In this document: positions 33,101 through 40,102 of the stretch, piece after piece
Layout of the letters: each line of letters begins with the position of its first letter
How positions within the stretch are numbered: the first letter of the stretch is position 1
Source of the DNA: Corallococcus coralloides DSM 2259
GTDB taxonomy: Bacteria; Myxococcota; Myxococcia; Myxococcales; Myxococcaceae
Reading direction: 5' to 3'
Length of the DNA stretch: 64,000 nt
Assembly: GCF_000255295.1 (NCBI RefSeq)
Contig: NC_017030.1
Location: 558,001-622,000 of the forward strand
Program-made: the position numbers and the translations under genes
The notes under the pieces: model-generated
Database searches by the model: none
What the model saw: only the letters and a program-made list of their open reading frames with translations
What the model was told of the DNA's origin: nothing

Positions 33101-34138
33101 GCGTACAACGCGTACTCCTATGTCCTGAACAACCCGACCCGCTACACCGACCCCAGCGGCTTCATCCCCTACGGTGGAACGCTGGTGAGCCGGTGGGACG
33201 GGGCTTCGGGCGGTTCCACGTCGATGCAGAGCCCGGCGATGAGCCTGGTGGAGCGCTACATGCTGGCTCCGGGGGCCACGCTCTTCCTGCCCAGCGTGGA
33301 CTTCCGGGTGCCTAGTGTGGCGGCCCTGGACGACGCGAAGGTTGCGCCGGCGGGGCACTACACGAATGACGTGGGCCAGAGCTCCGCGCCCTACCGTTCC
33401 AGCGCGACGTCCGTGCTGAACACTGTCTCGGGAGCGCTGGACTCGGAGAAGTTCTCCTGCGGCATCTCTGTGGACTGTCACCTCCTCAGGGCGAGTTCGA
33501 AAATGCACCTCGGCAACCTGATTGAGGCATCCCAGACATACGATCACTACGCTCCCGTCAGTACGTTCGCAGCGACCAGCCTGACCATTAATCACTTCAT
33601 CCCCTTCGTGACTGCAGGAGAGAGCGTCAATAAGGTGAAGCCTGCATGCGGTACTGGCGGTTTTGGACAGTGTAGCTCGGGGATCGCTAAGGCTTTTGGT
33701 AATTCATTGCTGGCGGGTGCGGCAATCTATGGAATGGCGACCGGTTTCGCGAGCGTTGTTTCGCGAGGCGCATCGCTGGTTTCGAAGGAAGCCGCAAAGG
33801 GGGCCGGCCAAATCGTCTACAGAGGCTTGGCTGCGGGCGAGGATGCCGCCGCTGGTCTCGTAGCGCGTGCGCCAGGAGCAGGGAACTCCGTGGCCTCGCA
33901 TGTGGCTGGTAAGAAGGCGTCCCAGTGGATCTCGACTACGAAGAGCGAAGCAATCGCCAGGGACACTTTCGGTCAACACGGTTATGTCAAGATCGATCTT
34001 TCGAAGGTGAGCAGTGAGGTCGTTGATGTCAGTGGCGGCATCCCCGGAATGGAGCGCGGCATGCTCTCCAACTGGGCAAGGAAGATGCAGGAAGTGCTCG
34101 TCCGAGACGCCATTCCATCCGAAGCCATCATCAGATAG
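27188..34138 (+). CDS. SpvB/RHS-repeat polymorphic toxin with ADP-ribosyltransferase-like tip
   Basis: A 2316-residue Tc/RHS-type toxin. The N-terminus has a lipobox-like LLGGC. Residues ~60-400 are an SpvB-type domain (VTVPLWVPAGRAGIQPSLSI); ~580-860 hold FG-GAP/VCBS-like repeats (DVNGDGLQDA, DFDGDGRVDF, DVNNDGLLDF); then a TcdB middle region and YD/RHS repeats up to ~1900 forming the cocoon. The RHS core (YTGHEHDDELGLINMRGRIYDP, ending RYTDPSG near 1990) is the autocleavage zone. The variable tip follows: a hydrophobic stretch, then ~110 residues with YRGL (R2212), ISTT (S2249) and QEVLV (E2302), an R-S-E arrangement like arginine-type ADP-ribosyltransferases. The tip is visibly less GC-rich than the shell, as expected for exchanged toxin modules. 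Secretion route unknown. Confidence 0.9.
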   Translation: MSHSSRPPERRKRLAARLTLFFYGAQLLGGCLPAPASSDGPDGLSMSRSRVASSSIPFELRPDTVLDTGTDGSNAPGITPFVADVTQNGSASVTVPLWVPAGRAGIQPSLSIVYDSQGSDGLLGPGFNLSGLSQISLCPNSFARDGKTVAIDFSPDMELHVKDRYTRAYCLDGVRLVPSENDPRSFKTEHDSYASIRIPADSDPQDPTTFKVRGRDGLIRTYGKTLSREDALIQGLYEKRGEGADGGIQVTEAKTVKLAWALAAVEDHPGNRMDVFYEQALLGAESGAWHRPDRIVYTQFHNDSGTLESGTREVKFNYGPRTDVFKGYLAGVKVGRDFRLTGIDMKGPGIATGSGSPPSVVLRSYNLTYSPSATSKRSLLTELRECDGKGVCKAPVRFDWEQGSWEFEYPPAQDVSDAAHGVGVHAFGLGAGRQGLAYFVKSEKLFEEDTELEDQIGMTTDLTVQIWQDTMRLLRFPDAASPTLQVSDVTGRSLWYPYFNIKNTNWFDDFLAIFGDNDPGDFCGNRAQRNLFPLVADWEGEGRSTVTSLSCWWGVPEGGDHYAPIYGHGRVGDEGFLAVGSEPNFQYWLDVDGDGRNDRVWMGQHEIDLTGDADSMVTAKRRVVVEPASGKETKESPTGFFQSSRFGLRAVDLDGSGKMSLLGVGPNGNTFLEGLAYHEVERGSIGLPPAMDPFKTTIRKPPALPLWVPDFYASTFDFVDVNGDGLQDAVLLAQRSSSDLTPRLTVQLNTGAGFTESRELAMPEDIASRLIGAKTEHGDFDGDGRVDFAIFKKDQPVQLLLAGTQGNFGTVSALSEWPVSSGDNTEWAQVIDVNNDGLLDFTWRQGNSLKVARRTKAIDVLKRVHGNTQVMNYQFYSGLNYSFEYAPLSQANPHGNVTPSEPFYTTELLNAARPWLRLAPESMRVVSRMSLNSNEQQQRSWRYLYRNGRSDTQGLGWLGFGERVIVDELTGARTTTVYDNTSFLGEPVGYQYNSNIVYPRRAVAPQAHLPLKETVEVLLDGGATQQTQRTWSYSWNPATYAPTYQQYASRVVETVKEIKGGTVTVVSETETLTELDAYGTPVKSTQLVHGANKTEQVQQVTTGGALGFDPEMWRPQGTWSVTSSWTSCARSPAVGCPGGADAANVRTQTFTFDGRGQVESVELEPSRSGEGSLPPETSETYLKTTFLRDSRGLVHSVDREGGGVKRSESVTYDDVDQTQVVSSTDAEGATWRYLYHLGLGVLAQAADPNGVHTRFQYDGFGRPRVVTPLYRGPSVAPGDQSVVRTFYERYGALLQQRTQVATGVGTLTETITRFDAMGRPVSSQGPRFDGETVVSSVKYDAHGRVGKLEAPRTSTESPTWESYEYDALNRLTARRVGEGISSPTGTLVERLTYTVPTAYTTQTSVTDALELVKKSVFDFRGLMVTVTEAVGTPKEATMAYGYGPFGRLETTDDPQGNRSLNIYDAQGRLERSVDPGAGTRTYRYNAFGEVKREADGLDGMAGLLATTYERDRLGRVLSAKNNQEELAYEYDVGMGAKRRLTKATRTVLGSPTEVVTTQHFYDEFGRETDTQQDAAGTSLTMSRQFDDYGRLSRLTYPVTLNGQPVSISYAYNARGALSGIYRTGAFFMNYWSALERDSVGRLKKTRYGNGVERESRYDSRGRLRFLEAKRNGANVQRLAYEYTANDNLAARHDLMVGVTEKFSYDVLDRLEWWRVLQNCQRLETQFQYDGIGNLLSRSPITGWEPSALLNYSGGTSGGPHAVKQAQLGSDAFTYEHDHRGNQIASRDATGALVRTVEFNSFDLPKTLTTAGDTVAFGYDASGARVRKKSAQEDVLYVGGLYQRRTQGLTRTHVLSIPSPEGVIGELSWDEGASTENVRYFLNDRQGSPDTVTDASGAVVERIKYDPFGARRNAGNLAQASNAFHAGARKGYTGHEHDDELGLINMRGRIYDPRLMKFLSVDPVVADPGSVQAYNAYSYVLNNPTRYTDPSGFIPYGGTLVSRWDGASGGSTSMQSPAMSLVERYMLAPGATLFLPSVDFRVPSVAALDDAKVAPAGHYTNDVGQSSAPYRSSATSVLNTVSGALDSEKFSCGISVDCHLLRASSKMHLGNLIEASQTYDHYAPVSTFAATSLTINHFIPFVTAGESVNKVKPACGTGGFGQCSSGIAKAFGNSLLAGAAIYGMATGFASVVSRGASLVSKEAAKGAGQIVYRGLAAGEDAAAGLVARAPGAGNSVASHVAGKKASQWISTTKSEAIARDTFGQHGYVKIDLSKVSSEVVDVSGGIPGMERGMLSNWARKMQEVLVRDAIPSEAIIR

Positions 34139-34147
34139 GCATTCTTC

Positions 34148-34450
34148 ATGCGTATGAGCCAAGCACAAGTAGAGCTGGAAGCCGCGTGGTCCGACGAGGA
34201 TGGCTTTCTGGTCCAGCTCCGGATGGGAAACTTCGACTCGGCGAAGGCTGGCGCCCTGTTGACGATGCTCAAGCGGATGGATCTGGGTGAGGGCGGTCCT
34301 CTCGAACGGCGTGTGGTCTCACTGCTGTGGTACCTGCCCCTTTTCATGAGCTGGCAGCACGAACGGGTTGAGCCGAAGCACTTGAGCGAACTGGCGAAGG
34401 TCGAGGCGCGGGTGACCAACGAAGTAGAGCGCCTCCTCGGCGTTCCGTGA
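34148..34450 (+). CDS. Probable immunity protein for the RHS toxin
   Basis: A 100-residue soluble protein starting 9 nt after the toxin stop. It is acidic and helical in character (QVELEAAWSDEDGFLVQ, PKHLSELAKVEARV) with no signal peptide, consistent with a cytoplasmic antitoxin. No family recognised. The call rests on position: RHS and other polymorphic toxins are nearly always followed directly by their cognate immunity gene. A second in-frame ATG at 34154 is equally possible as start. Confidence 0.6.
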   Translation: MRMSQAQVELEAAWSDEDGFLVQLRMGNFDSAKAGALLTMLKRMDLGEGGPLERRVVSLLWYLPLFMSWQHERVEPKHLSELAKVEARVTNEVERLLGVP

Positions 34451-34521
34451 GCACCTGCGCAGCGCCTGAGCTGGCAACCCGGGTCCTTGCACGTCCAGGT
34501 TGAATACAACCTACTCTTTGT

Positions 34522-34550
34522 GCCCCGCCCCCTGTTCCCAGGGGCGGGGC
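34522..34550 (+). terminator. GC-rich hairpin after the toxin/immunity pair
   Basis: A perfect 10-bp stem, GCCCCGCCCC with GGGGCGGGGC, loop of 9 nt, 72 nt after the immunity gene stop. Likely the end of the toxin operon transcript; a T-rich stretch precedes it instead of following. Confidence 0.55.
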
Positions 34551-34645
34551 GCGGATCCGGCCCACTACGAAATCATGCCCGCAGAGGATGTGAGTCTCAC
34601 CCAGGAGCAGTTCACAGCCACGTGCCAGGGCATCAGGTGCAAGCG

Positions 34646-34939
34646 ATGAGCAACATCGTTCTGGAGTTCCCTCCTGGTTTCGAGGACTCCGCTTGGGAGG
34701 TCGAAGCCAAAGGCTGGCTCCCCGGAGTCGTCGCGGTGATTCAGGGGCGTCGGTACACGCTCACCGTGTACGACCCGGCTCGCTTGACCCAGGATGTTGA
34801 GGATGCGCTGAAGGGCGGCAGGGTGTTTCTTGAGCGGAATCTCGTGGTCGTCGCTTCCGTCACGAAGGAGCGCATCGCGTCCGCCATCCAGGAAATCGTT
34901 CAGACAGGCAGGGCCGGCGACCTGCGGCCCGACCAGTAA
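34646..34939 (+). CDS. Conserved 97-residue protein, intact copy of a duplicated gene
   Basis: A small soluble protein beginning MSNIVLEFPPGFED, with a beta-rich middle (GVVAVIQGRRYTLTVYDP) and a helical end (ERIASAIQEIVQTGR). The frameshifted twin at 23884-24179 shares nearly every residue. Family not recognised. Its place after an RHS toxin/immunity pair is where displaced or orphan immunity genes accumulate, but nothing in the sequence proves that role. The shared 25 bp upstream, including the ribosome-site region, was duplicated with it. Confidence 0.7.
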   Translation: MSNIVLEFPPGFEDSAWEVEAKGWLPGVVAVIQGRRYTLTVYDPARLTQDVEDALKGGRVFLERNLVVVASVTKERIASAIQEIVQTGRAGDLRPDQ

Positions 34940-34945
34940 GGCCGT

Positions 34946-35215
34946 TCAGCCGCCGCTCCGGTCACCCCAGCGCTTCTTGAACGTTCCCCTCCGCGCGGCC
35001 CACCAGTCGCGCCACTCCTTCACCGCTGCCTCCCTTTCGGCCCGCGGACCCGCGGGCTGGAAGTGGAGTCAGGTGGACGTCGCGTCCCTCAGGCACATCT
35101 CCGCGAGGAACCTCGTGCGGACGTCCTCGCTCTCCAGCAGGTCGATGAGCTCCGGGATGGTGTGCCTTCCCATCGCTTCCCGCGCCTGTGCGAACGCCCT
35201 GGAATCCTCCGCCAT
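34946..35215 (-). pseudogene. HEAT-repeat-like gene with in-frame stop
   Basis: Reads MAEDSRAFAQAREAMG, then IPELIDLLESEDVRTRFLAEMCLRD, a HEAT-like helix pair, to residue 48, where a TGA (35069-35071) interrupts. The same frame stays open after it for 40 more codons (HFQPAGPRAEREAAVKEW, ending FKKRWGDRSGG). The stop probably replaced a sense codon such as TGG. The last residues recur as a relic at 24233-24268, showing that this gene end was part of the duplicated unit. Product and function unknown. Confidence 0.6.
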
Positions 35216-35344
35216 GCCGCGAGTGTTCCCGGTGCAGGCCCTCCGTGCGAGTGCCGCTGGTGGACACTGTTCCCCAGCGGGCTTCTAGGGCGCGGGCGGG
35301 GCCGCTATGGTCCACCCCAGCGGAGGACTCGCCCGCCAGGAGCC

Positions 35345-36505
35345 ATGAACTTCGTCTTCATCTCCCCCCACTTCCCCTCCCAGTATTTCCACTTCGCCAC
35401 CGCGCTGCGCGAGCGCGGCGTGACCGTGCTGGGCATCGGCGACACACCCTACGAGTCCCTTCGTCCGGAGCTTCGCGAGTCCCTGCGCGAATACTTCTTC
35501 GTCCCCAGCCTCAACGACTCCGACGCCCTCCTGCGCGCCACCGGCTACCTCACCTGGCGCCACGGCCGCATGGACCGCATCGAGTCCCTCAACGAGTCCT
35601 GGCTCGAAGTCGAAGCCCGCCTGCGCGAGGACTTCCATGTCCCCGGCCTCCAGCCATCGGACATCCACAAGCTGCGCTCCAAGTCCGGCATGGCCGAGGT
35701 CTTCCACGCCTCCGGCGTCCCCCACCCGGACCTCCTGCGCGTGCGCGACGCGGACCAGGTGAAGGAGTTCGCCGCCCGCGTGGGCTACCCGCTCGTGCTC
35801 AAGCCCGACGTGGGCGTGGGCGCCGCCCACACCTTCAAGGTCGCCAGCGACGCGGAGGTGGACGCCGCGCTCGCCCACCCGCTGCCCACGTCCTACGTCG
35901 CGCAGCCCTTCGTGCGCGGCACCATCGTCACCTACGACGGCATCGTGGACCGCCACGGCGTCATCGTCTTCAACCTCAGCCACGAGTACAGCGACGGCGG
36001 CATGGAGACCGTCACCGAACGGCGCGACATCTCCTTCTGGAGCCTCCAGCACATCCCCGCCGCGCTCGACGTGCTGGGCCGCCAGGTCGTCGCCGCGTTC
36101 GGCCTGCGCGAGCGCTGGTTCCACCTGGAGTTCTTCCGCCTGCCGGATGGCCGCTTCGTCGTGCTGGAGGCCAACCTCCGCCCGCCCGGCGGCTTCATGA
36201 CGGACATGATGAACTACACGTGCGACATCGACGTGTACCGGCTCTATGCCCGCGTCGTGACGGGCGACCCGGTGGCGGACTTCCAGTACATCCCGCGCCA
36301 CCACGTCTGCCATAGCGCCCGTCGGCACGGCCGGCGCTACAAGCACTCGCACTCGCAGATTGTCGAACGGCTGGGCAAGTCGCTGCTCGTGCACCGCGAA
36401 CTGCCGCCCATCTACCACTCGCTGCTGGGTGAAGAGATGTACCTCACGCGCCACCCGGACCTGGAGTCCATGCAGGAGGCGGTGCGCTTCATCCAGGCGA
36501 CGTGA
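35345..36505 (+). CDS. ATP-grasp family carboxylate-amine ligase-like protein
   Basis: A 386-residue cytoplasmic enzyme. MNFVFISPHFPSQYFHFATAL is a pre-ATP-grasp Rossmann-like start. The ATP-grasp core follows: KLRSKSGMAEVF, then YPLVLKPDVGVGAAHTF (ATP lysine and glycine loop), YVAQPFV (adenine-binding region), and HLEFFRLPDG...VVLEANLRPPGG, where E and N of the LEANLRPPG motif bind magnesium. Such enzymes join a carboxylate to an amine or thiol, in cofactor, peptide or natural-product pathways; the substrate is not evident. ATG 35345 is preceded by a CAGGAG site. Confidence 0.85.
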   Translation: MNFVFISPHFPSQYFHFATALRERGVTVLGIGDTPYESLRPELRESLREYFFVPSLNDSDALLRATGYLTWRHGRMDRIESLNESWLEVEARLREDFHVPGLQPSDIHKLRSKSGMAEVFHASGVPHPDLLRVRDADQVKEFAARVGYPLVLKPDVGVGAAHTFKVASDAEVDAALAHPLPTSYVAQPFVRGTIVTYDGIVDRHGVIVFNLSHEYSDGGMETVTERRDISFWSLQHIPAALDVLGRQVVAAFGLRERWFHLEFFRLPDGRFVVLEANLRPPGGFMTDMMNYTCDIDVYRLYARVVTGDPVADFQYIPRHHVCHSARRHGRRYKHSHSQIVERLGKSLLVHRELPPIYHSLLGEEMYLTRHPDLESMQEAVRFIQAT

Positions 36506-36508
36506 GCG

Positions 36509-37087
36509 TTACGGTTCTTGAATCCAGGTGAGCGCGTACTCGGTGCGCTCCCCGTCGTCGTACAGCTTCGTCACGCAGGGCGCCTTCGCGCCGCCCGCGG
36601 CCAGCAGGGCCTCCAGCAGGGCCTCCACGTAGCCGGGCCCCTTGAGGCTGGAGTTGAAGTGCAGCTCGAAGTGCGCGGGGCCGCGCTCCACCAGCGTCAC
36701 CTCCGTGTAGTTGTCCGTGCCGCGCAGGACCTCCGGCATCCGCTGCACCACGCGCCGGGGGCCCAGCACGCGCATCACGCCCATCACCGCGCGCCCCAGC
36801 AGCGTGGCCCCGTAGCCCTCCACGTGCGCGCGGGCGAGCCGGGCGTAGCCCTCCACCTTGGGCATGCCCGGGTAGACCTCCTCGATGACGATCTCCAGGC
36901 AACGCGCCCAGAGCGGCACGGGGTAGAGCGGCAACAGTGGCCGGTCCAGGTCCACGCCCGCCTGGCGCAGCCGTTCACGCAGGCGGGGGGATATCTGGCC
37001 TTTCAGACCATGTTGGAGCAGGCCTTCCACGACCTGCACGTAGACCTGCCGCTGTTCGGGCGGCACCGAGCGGGGCCTGCGCGTCAC
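36509..37087 (-). CDS. DUF2378 family protein (Myxococcales paralogous family)
   Basis: A 192-residue protein of the TIGR02265/DUF2378 family, present in many copies in myxobacteria. Typical features are VEGLLQHGLKG near the N-terminus, the RPLLPLYPVPLWARCLEI region and the central SALGRAVMGVMRVLGP-like helix (here YGATLLGRAVMG). The GTG at 37087 is preferred, 10 nt after the esterase stop; ATG 37165 would overlap that gene. Probably co-transcribed with the esterase. Function of the family unknown. Confidence 0.75.
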   Translation of the reverse strand: MTRRPRSVPPEQRQVYVQVVEGLLQHGLKGQISPRLRERLRQAGVDLDRPLLPLYPVPLWARCLEIVIEEVYPGMPKVEGYARLARAHVEGYGATLLGRAVMGVMRVLGPRRVVQRMPEVLRGTDNYTEVTLVERGPAHFELHFNSSLKGPGYVEALLEALLAAGGAKAPCVTKLYDDGERTEYALTWIQEP

Positions 37088-37097
37088 GAGAAGAAGC

Positions 37098-37871
37098 TCA
37101 CCCGAGCAGCCACTGCATCGCGCCCGGCAGCCGGCGCTGCCAGTCCTTCTCGTGGTGCTCGCCACCGGGCTCCAGCACGAGTGACACCTCGTGGTCGCCG
37201 TAGCCCAGGCCCTTGAGGTGCTGGAAGAAGTCGCGCGTGCCCCGGCCGTAGTCCAGGGGCAGGCCGCCCGCGTGGATGAACTCGGTGTCGCCCGCGTCCA
37301 GATAGATGCGCGACCAGCGGTGGCTGTGCTCGCGCCACGCGTCGAACAGGCGGCCCTGGCTCCACATCACCGTGGGCGACAGCGCGCCGATGCGCCCGAA
37401 CACCCGCGGGAACTTCCACCCCAGGTACAGCGAGATGAGCCCGCCCAGCGACGAGCCCATCACGCCGGTCCACTCGCTGCCCTGGCGCGTGCGGTACGTC
37501 CGGTCGATGTATGGCTTCAGCTCCTCCACCAGGAAGCGTCCGTAGGCCTCGCCTCGTGCGGACACGCCGTTGCGCGGCTCGTCCCACGGCGAGTACTCCT
37601 GGAAGCGGCCGGGGCCCGAGTCCACCGCCACGATGATCCACGGCTCCATCCGCCCCGCCTGGACGTTCTCCTCCGCGACGCGGTTGGCGCACCACGTGTC
37701 GAAGACGGCGGACTCCGGATGCGCGAAGACGTTCTGCCCGTCGTGCATGTAGAGCACCGGGAAGCGGTGGTCCTGCCAGGCGTCGTAGGTGTCCGGCGTG
37801 TAGATGCGGACGGTGCGGTTGAACCCCTCCTGGGGAGAGGGGAAGTGGCGAAGGATGTGGACGTAGCCCAT
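37098..37871 (-). CDS. Alpha/beta-hydrolase esterase (esterase D / Fes-like)
   Basis: A 257-residue hydrolase of the PF00756-type esterase family. The nucleophile elbow is GSSLGG, the oxyanion/early motif is YMHDGQNVF, and the catalytic His lies in GGEHHEKDW near the C-terminus. No signal peptide, so cytoplasmic. The family includes carbohydrate esterases, S-formylglutathione hydrolase and siderophore esterases. Followed after 10 nt by the DUF2378 gene. Confidence 0.85.
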   Translation of the reverse strand: MGYVHILRHFPSPQEGFNRTVRIYTPDTYDAWQDHRFPVLYMHDGQNVFAHPESAVFDTWCANRVAEENVQAGRMEPWIIVAVDSGPGRFQEYSPWDEPRNGVSARGEAYGRFLVEELKPYIDRTYRTRQGSEWTGVMGSSLGGLISLYLGWKFPRVFGRIGALSPTVMWSQGRLFDAWREHSHRWSRIYLDAGDTEFIHAGGLPLDYGRGTRDFFQHLKGLGYGDHEVSLVLEPGGEHHEKDWQRRLPGAMQWLLG

Positions 37872-38035
37872 GCGCTGTTTCTGGGGCCGGACGGGGCCGG
37901 CCTCGCGAGGATGTCACCGCAGCATAGCCGCACCGCCCCACGCCCACGTGGTGGCGCGTGGACCGCCGTCCCTGGCCTGGACGGCGGGTCCGGGGAAGGG
38001 ATGGACCGTGCGTCGTGCCTTCCCTGTAGGGAAGG

Positions 38036-40090
38036 GTGGTCCCGCTCGTGCAGAGGGCCCGCCGCGTGCGCTCCGTCCTCGCCTGTGTGTGGCTGTTCCT
38101 GCTGGGTCTGCCCTTCACGGCGCTCGCCGCGACCTATGAGGTAGACCCCGAGGACACGGGAGAGCAGGCGCTGTTCGCGCTGAGGGAGGACGGCGCCATC
38201 ACGGCGGAGACGCTGTCCGCGCTGCTGGTGCTGCGGCGCTCGGGCGTGGATCCAGCGCATGCGTCGCGCGCCTCGCTCTATGCGTTGCCGGGGCTGACGT
38301 ACGCGCGCGTGGATGGGCTCGCGGCTTCCGGAAGGCTGACGCCGGAGGATCGGCGACGGCTGGCGCCCTTCCTGACGAGCTCGGCACCGGAGCGGGTGAC
38401 GGGCGATGCGCGGCTGCTGACGGCGTTCGCCGCGTCGGATCCGGTGCTTCCGCCCCTGGCGCTCCAGGTGCGCGTGGCGGGGCCGGAGGGCTGGCGCGTG
38501 GGGCTGCTCACGTCGCTCACGAGGCGACGGCTGGGCTCGGTGCACCGGGATGCGAACCGGCGGGCGCTGGTGACGGAGGCGCCCGGCGTGTCGGTGGTCG
38601 TGCCCAAGTTCCACGGTCAGTGGGCAGGCGAGCGGGCTTCCGTGCTGGTGGGCTCGTACCGGCTGGGCTTCGGTCAGCGGCTCACGTTGGACACCACCGG
38701 ACTGCCCACGCCGGACGGCTTCCTGCCTGACGACACCGTGCGCGTGCCGGGTGACGTGGAGCGCTGGTGCTTCCTGGGAGAGGGCGCCTGCACCCCCGAG
38801 GAGCGCGATGCGGACGTGACGCCGGACTTCCAGTGGGACGAAGGCTTCCGGGGCGTGGTGGGCACGGTGCGGACCTCCTCGGGCGTGTCGGTGACGGGCT
38901 TCGGTTCGTACCAGTCCCGCTCGCTGCTCTCGCATGCCCTGATGGAACGGACGTCCTGCACTGGCACTGCCTGCAAGGCGCCTGCGGTGTGGCTCGCGGG
39001 GACGGGCGTGCCGAAGGGACGCGTGGTGTCGCGCGCGCTGCCCGGCGTGTTCCACGAGTGGGCAGGAGGCGGCCACGCGGCGATGGCGTGGACCCGGCGG
39101 GCACAGGCCGGAGTGACGGCCTGGGGCGCGCGGCCCGTGTGGAACGTGGAGGGCGCGGTGCTCGATTTCCGCTCCACGGCGGGCTACCCGGCGGGCGGCG
39201 CTTTCGGCGCGGTGGGCGTGGATGGCGCGTGGGGGCTGGGCCCCATGGACCTCTTCGTGGAAGCGGCGCGCACGTTTGATTCGGCGTCGGGCGGAGGCGG
39301 TGGCTACGGCGCGCTTCAACGCACGGTGGTGGCGGACACGTCGAAGGAACTGGAGCTGTCGCTGCGTGCCTACGGACGCGGCTTCGCCAATCCGTACACC
39401 GGCGCGATGTCCGGCCCGGACGAACTGGAGGGCTCACGGGCCCGGAACGAAGTGGGCGCGCGCGTGCGCTACCTGCACCGCGTGGAGGGCGCGCTACGGC
39501 TGCGCGGTGAGGTGGATGCGTGGACGCTGCCTGCCGACGGCGCGGCGGTGGGAAGTGCCGGCACGGTGAACCTGCGGGCCTCGGCCCGGGTGGACTGGCG
39601 GGCGCATGCGCTGTTCCAACCGTCGCTGTGGGCCGAGTACCGGGACAAGGACGTCGGCGTGGCGGGGGACTGCTTCGACGGTTCGGGCGAGGACCCCTGT
39701 TCAGGGTCGCTCCTGCGCATCACGGCCCGGGTGAAGGCAGAGCTTCACGACGCCGTGTCCGTGGCCGCGCAGTACGCGCATGCCCGCGTGGATGATCCGG
39801 TGAACCGGGGCGTGCGTGAGGATGCGCATGCGGTGGTGGAGGCGCAGGTGCGGCCTTGCGACGCCTTGAGGCTGCGCGGCCGCGCCGTGTGGAAGGACGA
39901 GGACCTGTCGACGCGCAACCGGCTGGAGCAGGCCTTCCGGGCCACGCTCGATGCGAGCTGGACGGCGGACGCCGTGACGACACGGGCCCGGTACGCGTGG
40001 GTCGTGGACTTGAAGGACGCGACAGGGGCCCGGACGCCGCCGCATGCGCCCCGGCACCTGTTCGCGCTGGAAGTAGAGACGCGGTTCTGA
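38036..40090 (+). CDS. Outer-membrane beta-barrel with N-terminal helix-hairpin-helix region
   Basis: A 684-residue predicted outer-membrane protein. A signal peptide (RSVLACVWLFLLGLPFTALA) is followed by residues ~35-120 with a ComEA-like helix-hairpin-helix pattern (ASRASLYALPGLTYARVDGL). The remaining ~550 residues alternate polar and hydrophobic positions as barrel strands, include YRLGFGQRLTLD (resembling the FGQGL motif of HhH-barrel proteins known from Bacteroidetes) and end in the aromatic VETRF, a beta-barrel assembly signal. GTG start at 38036, with GTG 38051 as alternative. First gene of a compact operon with an LTD lipoprotein and a thermonuclease. Confidence 0.7.
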   Translation: MVPLVQRARRVRSVLACVWLFLLGLPFTALAATYEVDPEDTGEQALFALREDGAITAETLSALLVLRRSGVDPAHASRASLYALPGLTYARVDGLAASGRLTPEDRRRLAPFLTSSAPERVTGDARLLTAFAASDPVLPPLALQVRVAGPEGWRVGLLTSLTRRRLGSVHRDANRRALVTEAPGVSVVVPKFHGQWAGERASVLVGSYRLGFGQRLTLDTTGLPTPDGFLPDDTVRVPGDVERWCFLGEGACTPEERDADVTPDFQWDEGFRGVVGTVRTSSGVSVTGFGSYQSRSLLSHALMERTSCTGTACKAPAVWLAGTGVPKGRVVSRALPGVFHEWAGGGHAAMAWTRRAQAGVTAWGARPVWNVEGAVLDFRSTAGYPAGGAFGAVGVDGAWGLGPMDLFVEAARTFDSASGGGGGYGALQRTVVADTSKELELSLRAYGRGFANPYTGAMSGPDELEGSRARNEVGARVRYLHRVEGALRLRGEVDAWTLPADGAAVGSAGTVNLRASARVDWRAHALFQPSLWAEYRDKDVGVAGDCFDGSGEDPCSGSLLRITARVKAELHDAVSVAAQYAHARVDDPVNRGVREDAHAVVEAQVRPCDALRLRGRAVWKDEDLSTRNRLEQAFRATLDASWTADAVTTRARYAWVVDLKDATGARTPPHAPRHLFALEVETRF

Positions 40091-40102
40091 AGGGAGCGGA
40101 GT

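Noticed and set aside
34487..34645. Longer N-terminus for the 97-residue protein
   Set aside because: The duplicated unit and the similarity between copies begin only ~25 bp before ATG 34646, and the upstream part covers the terminator hairpin.
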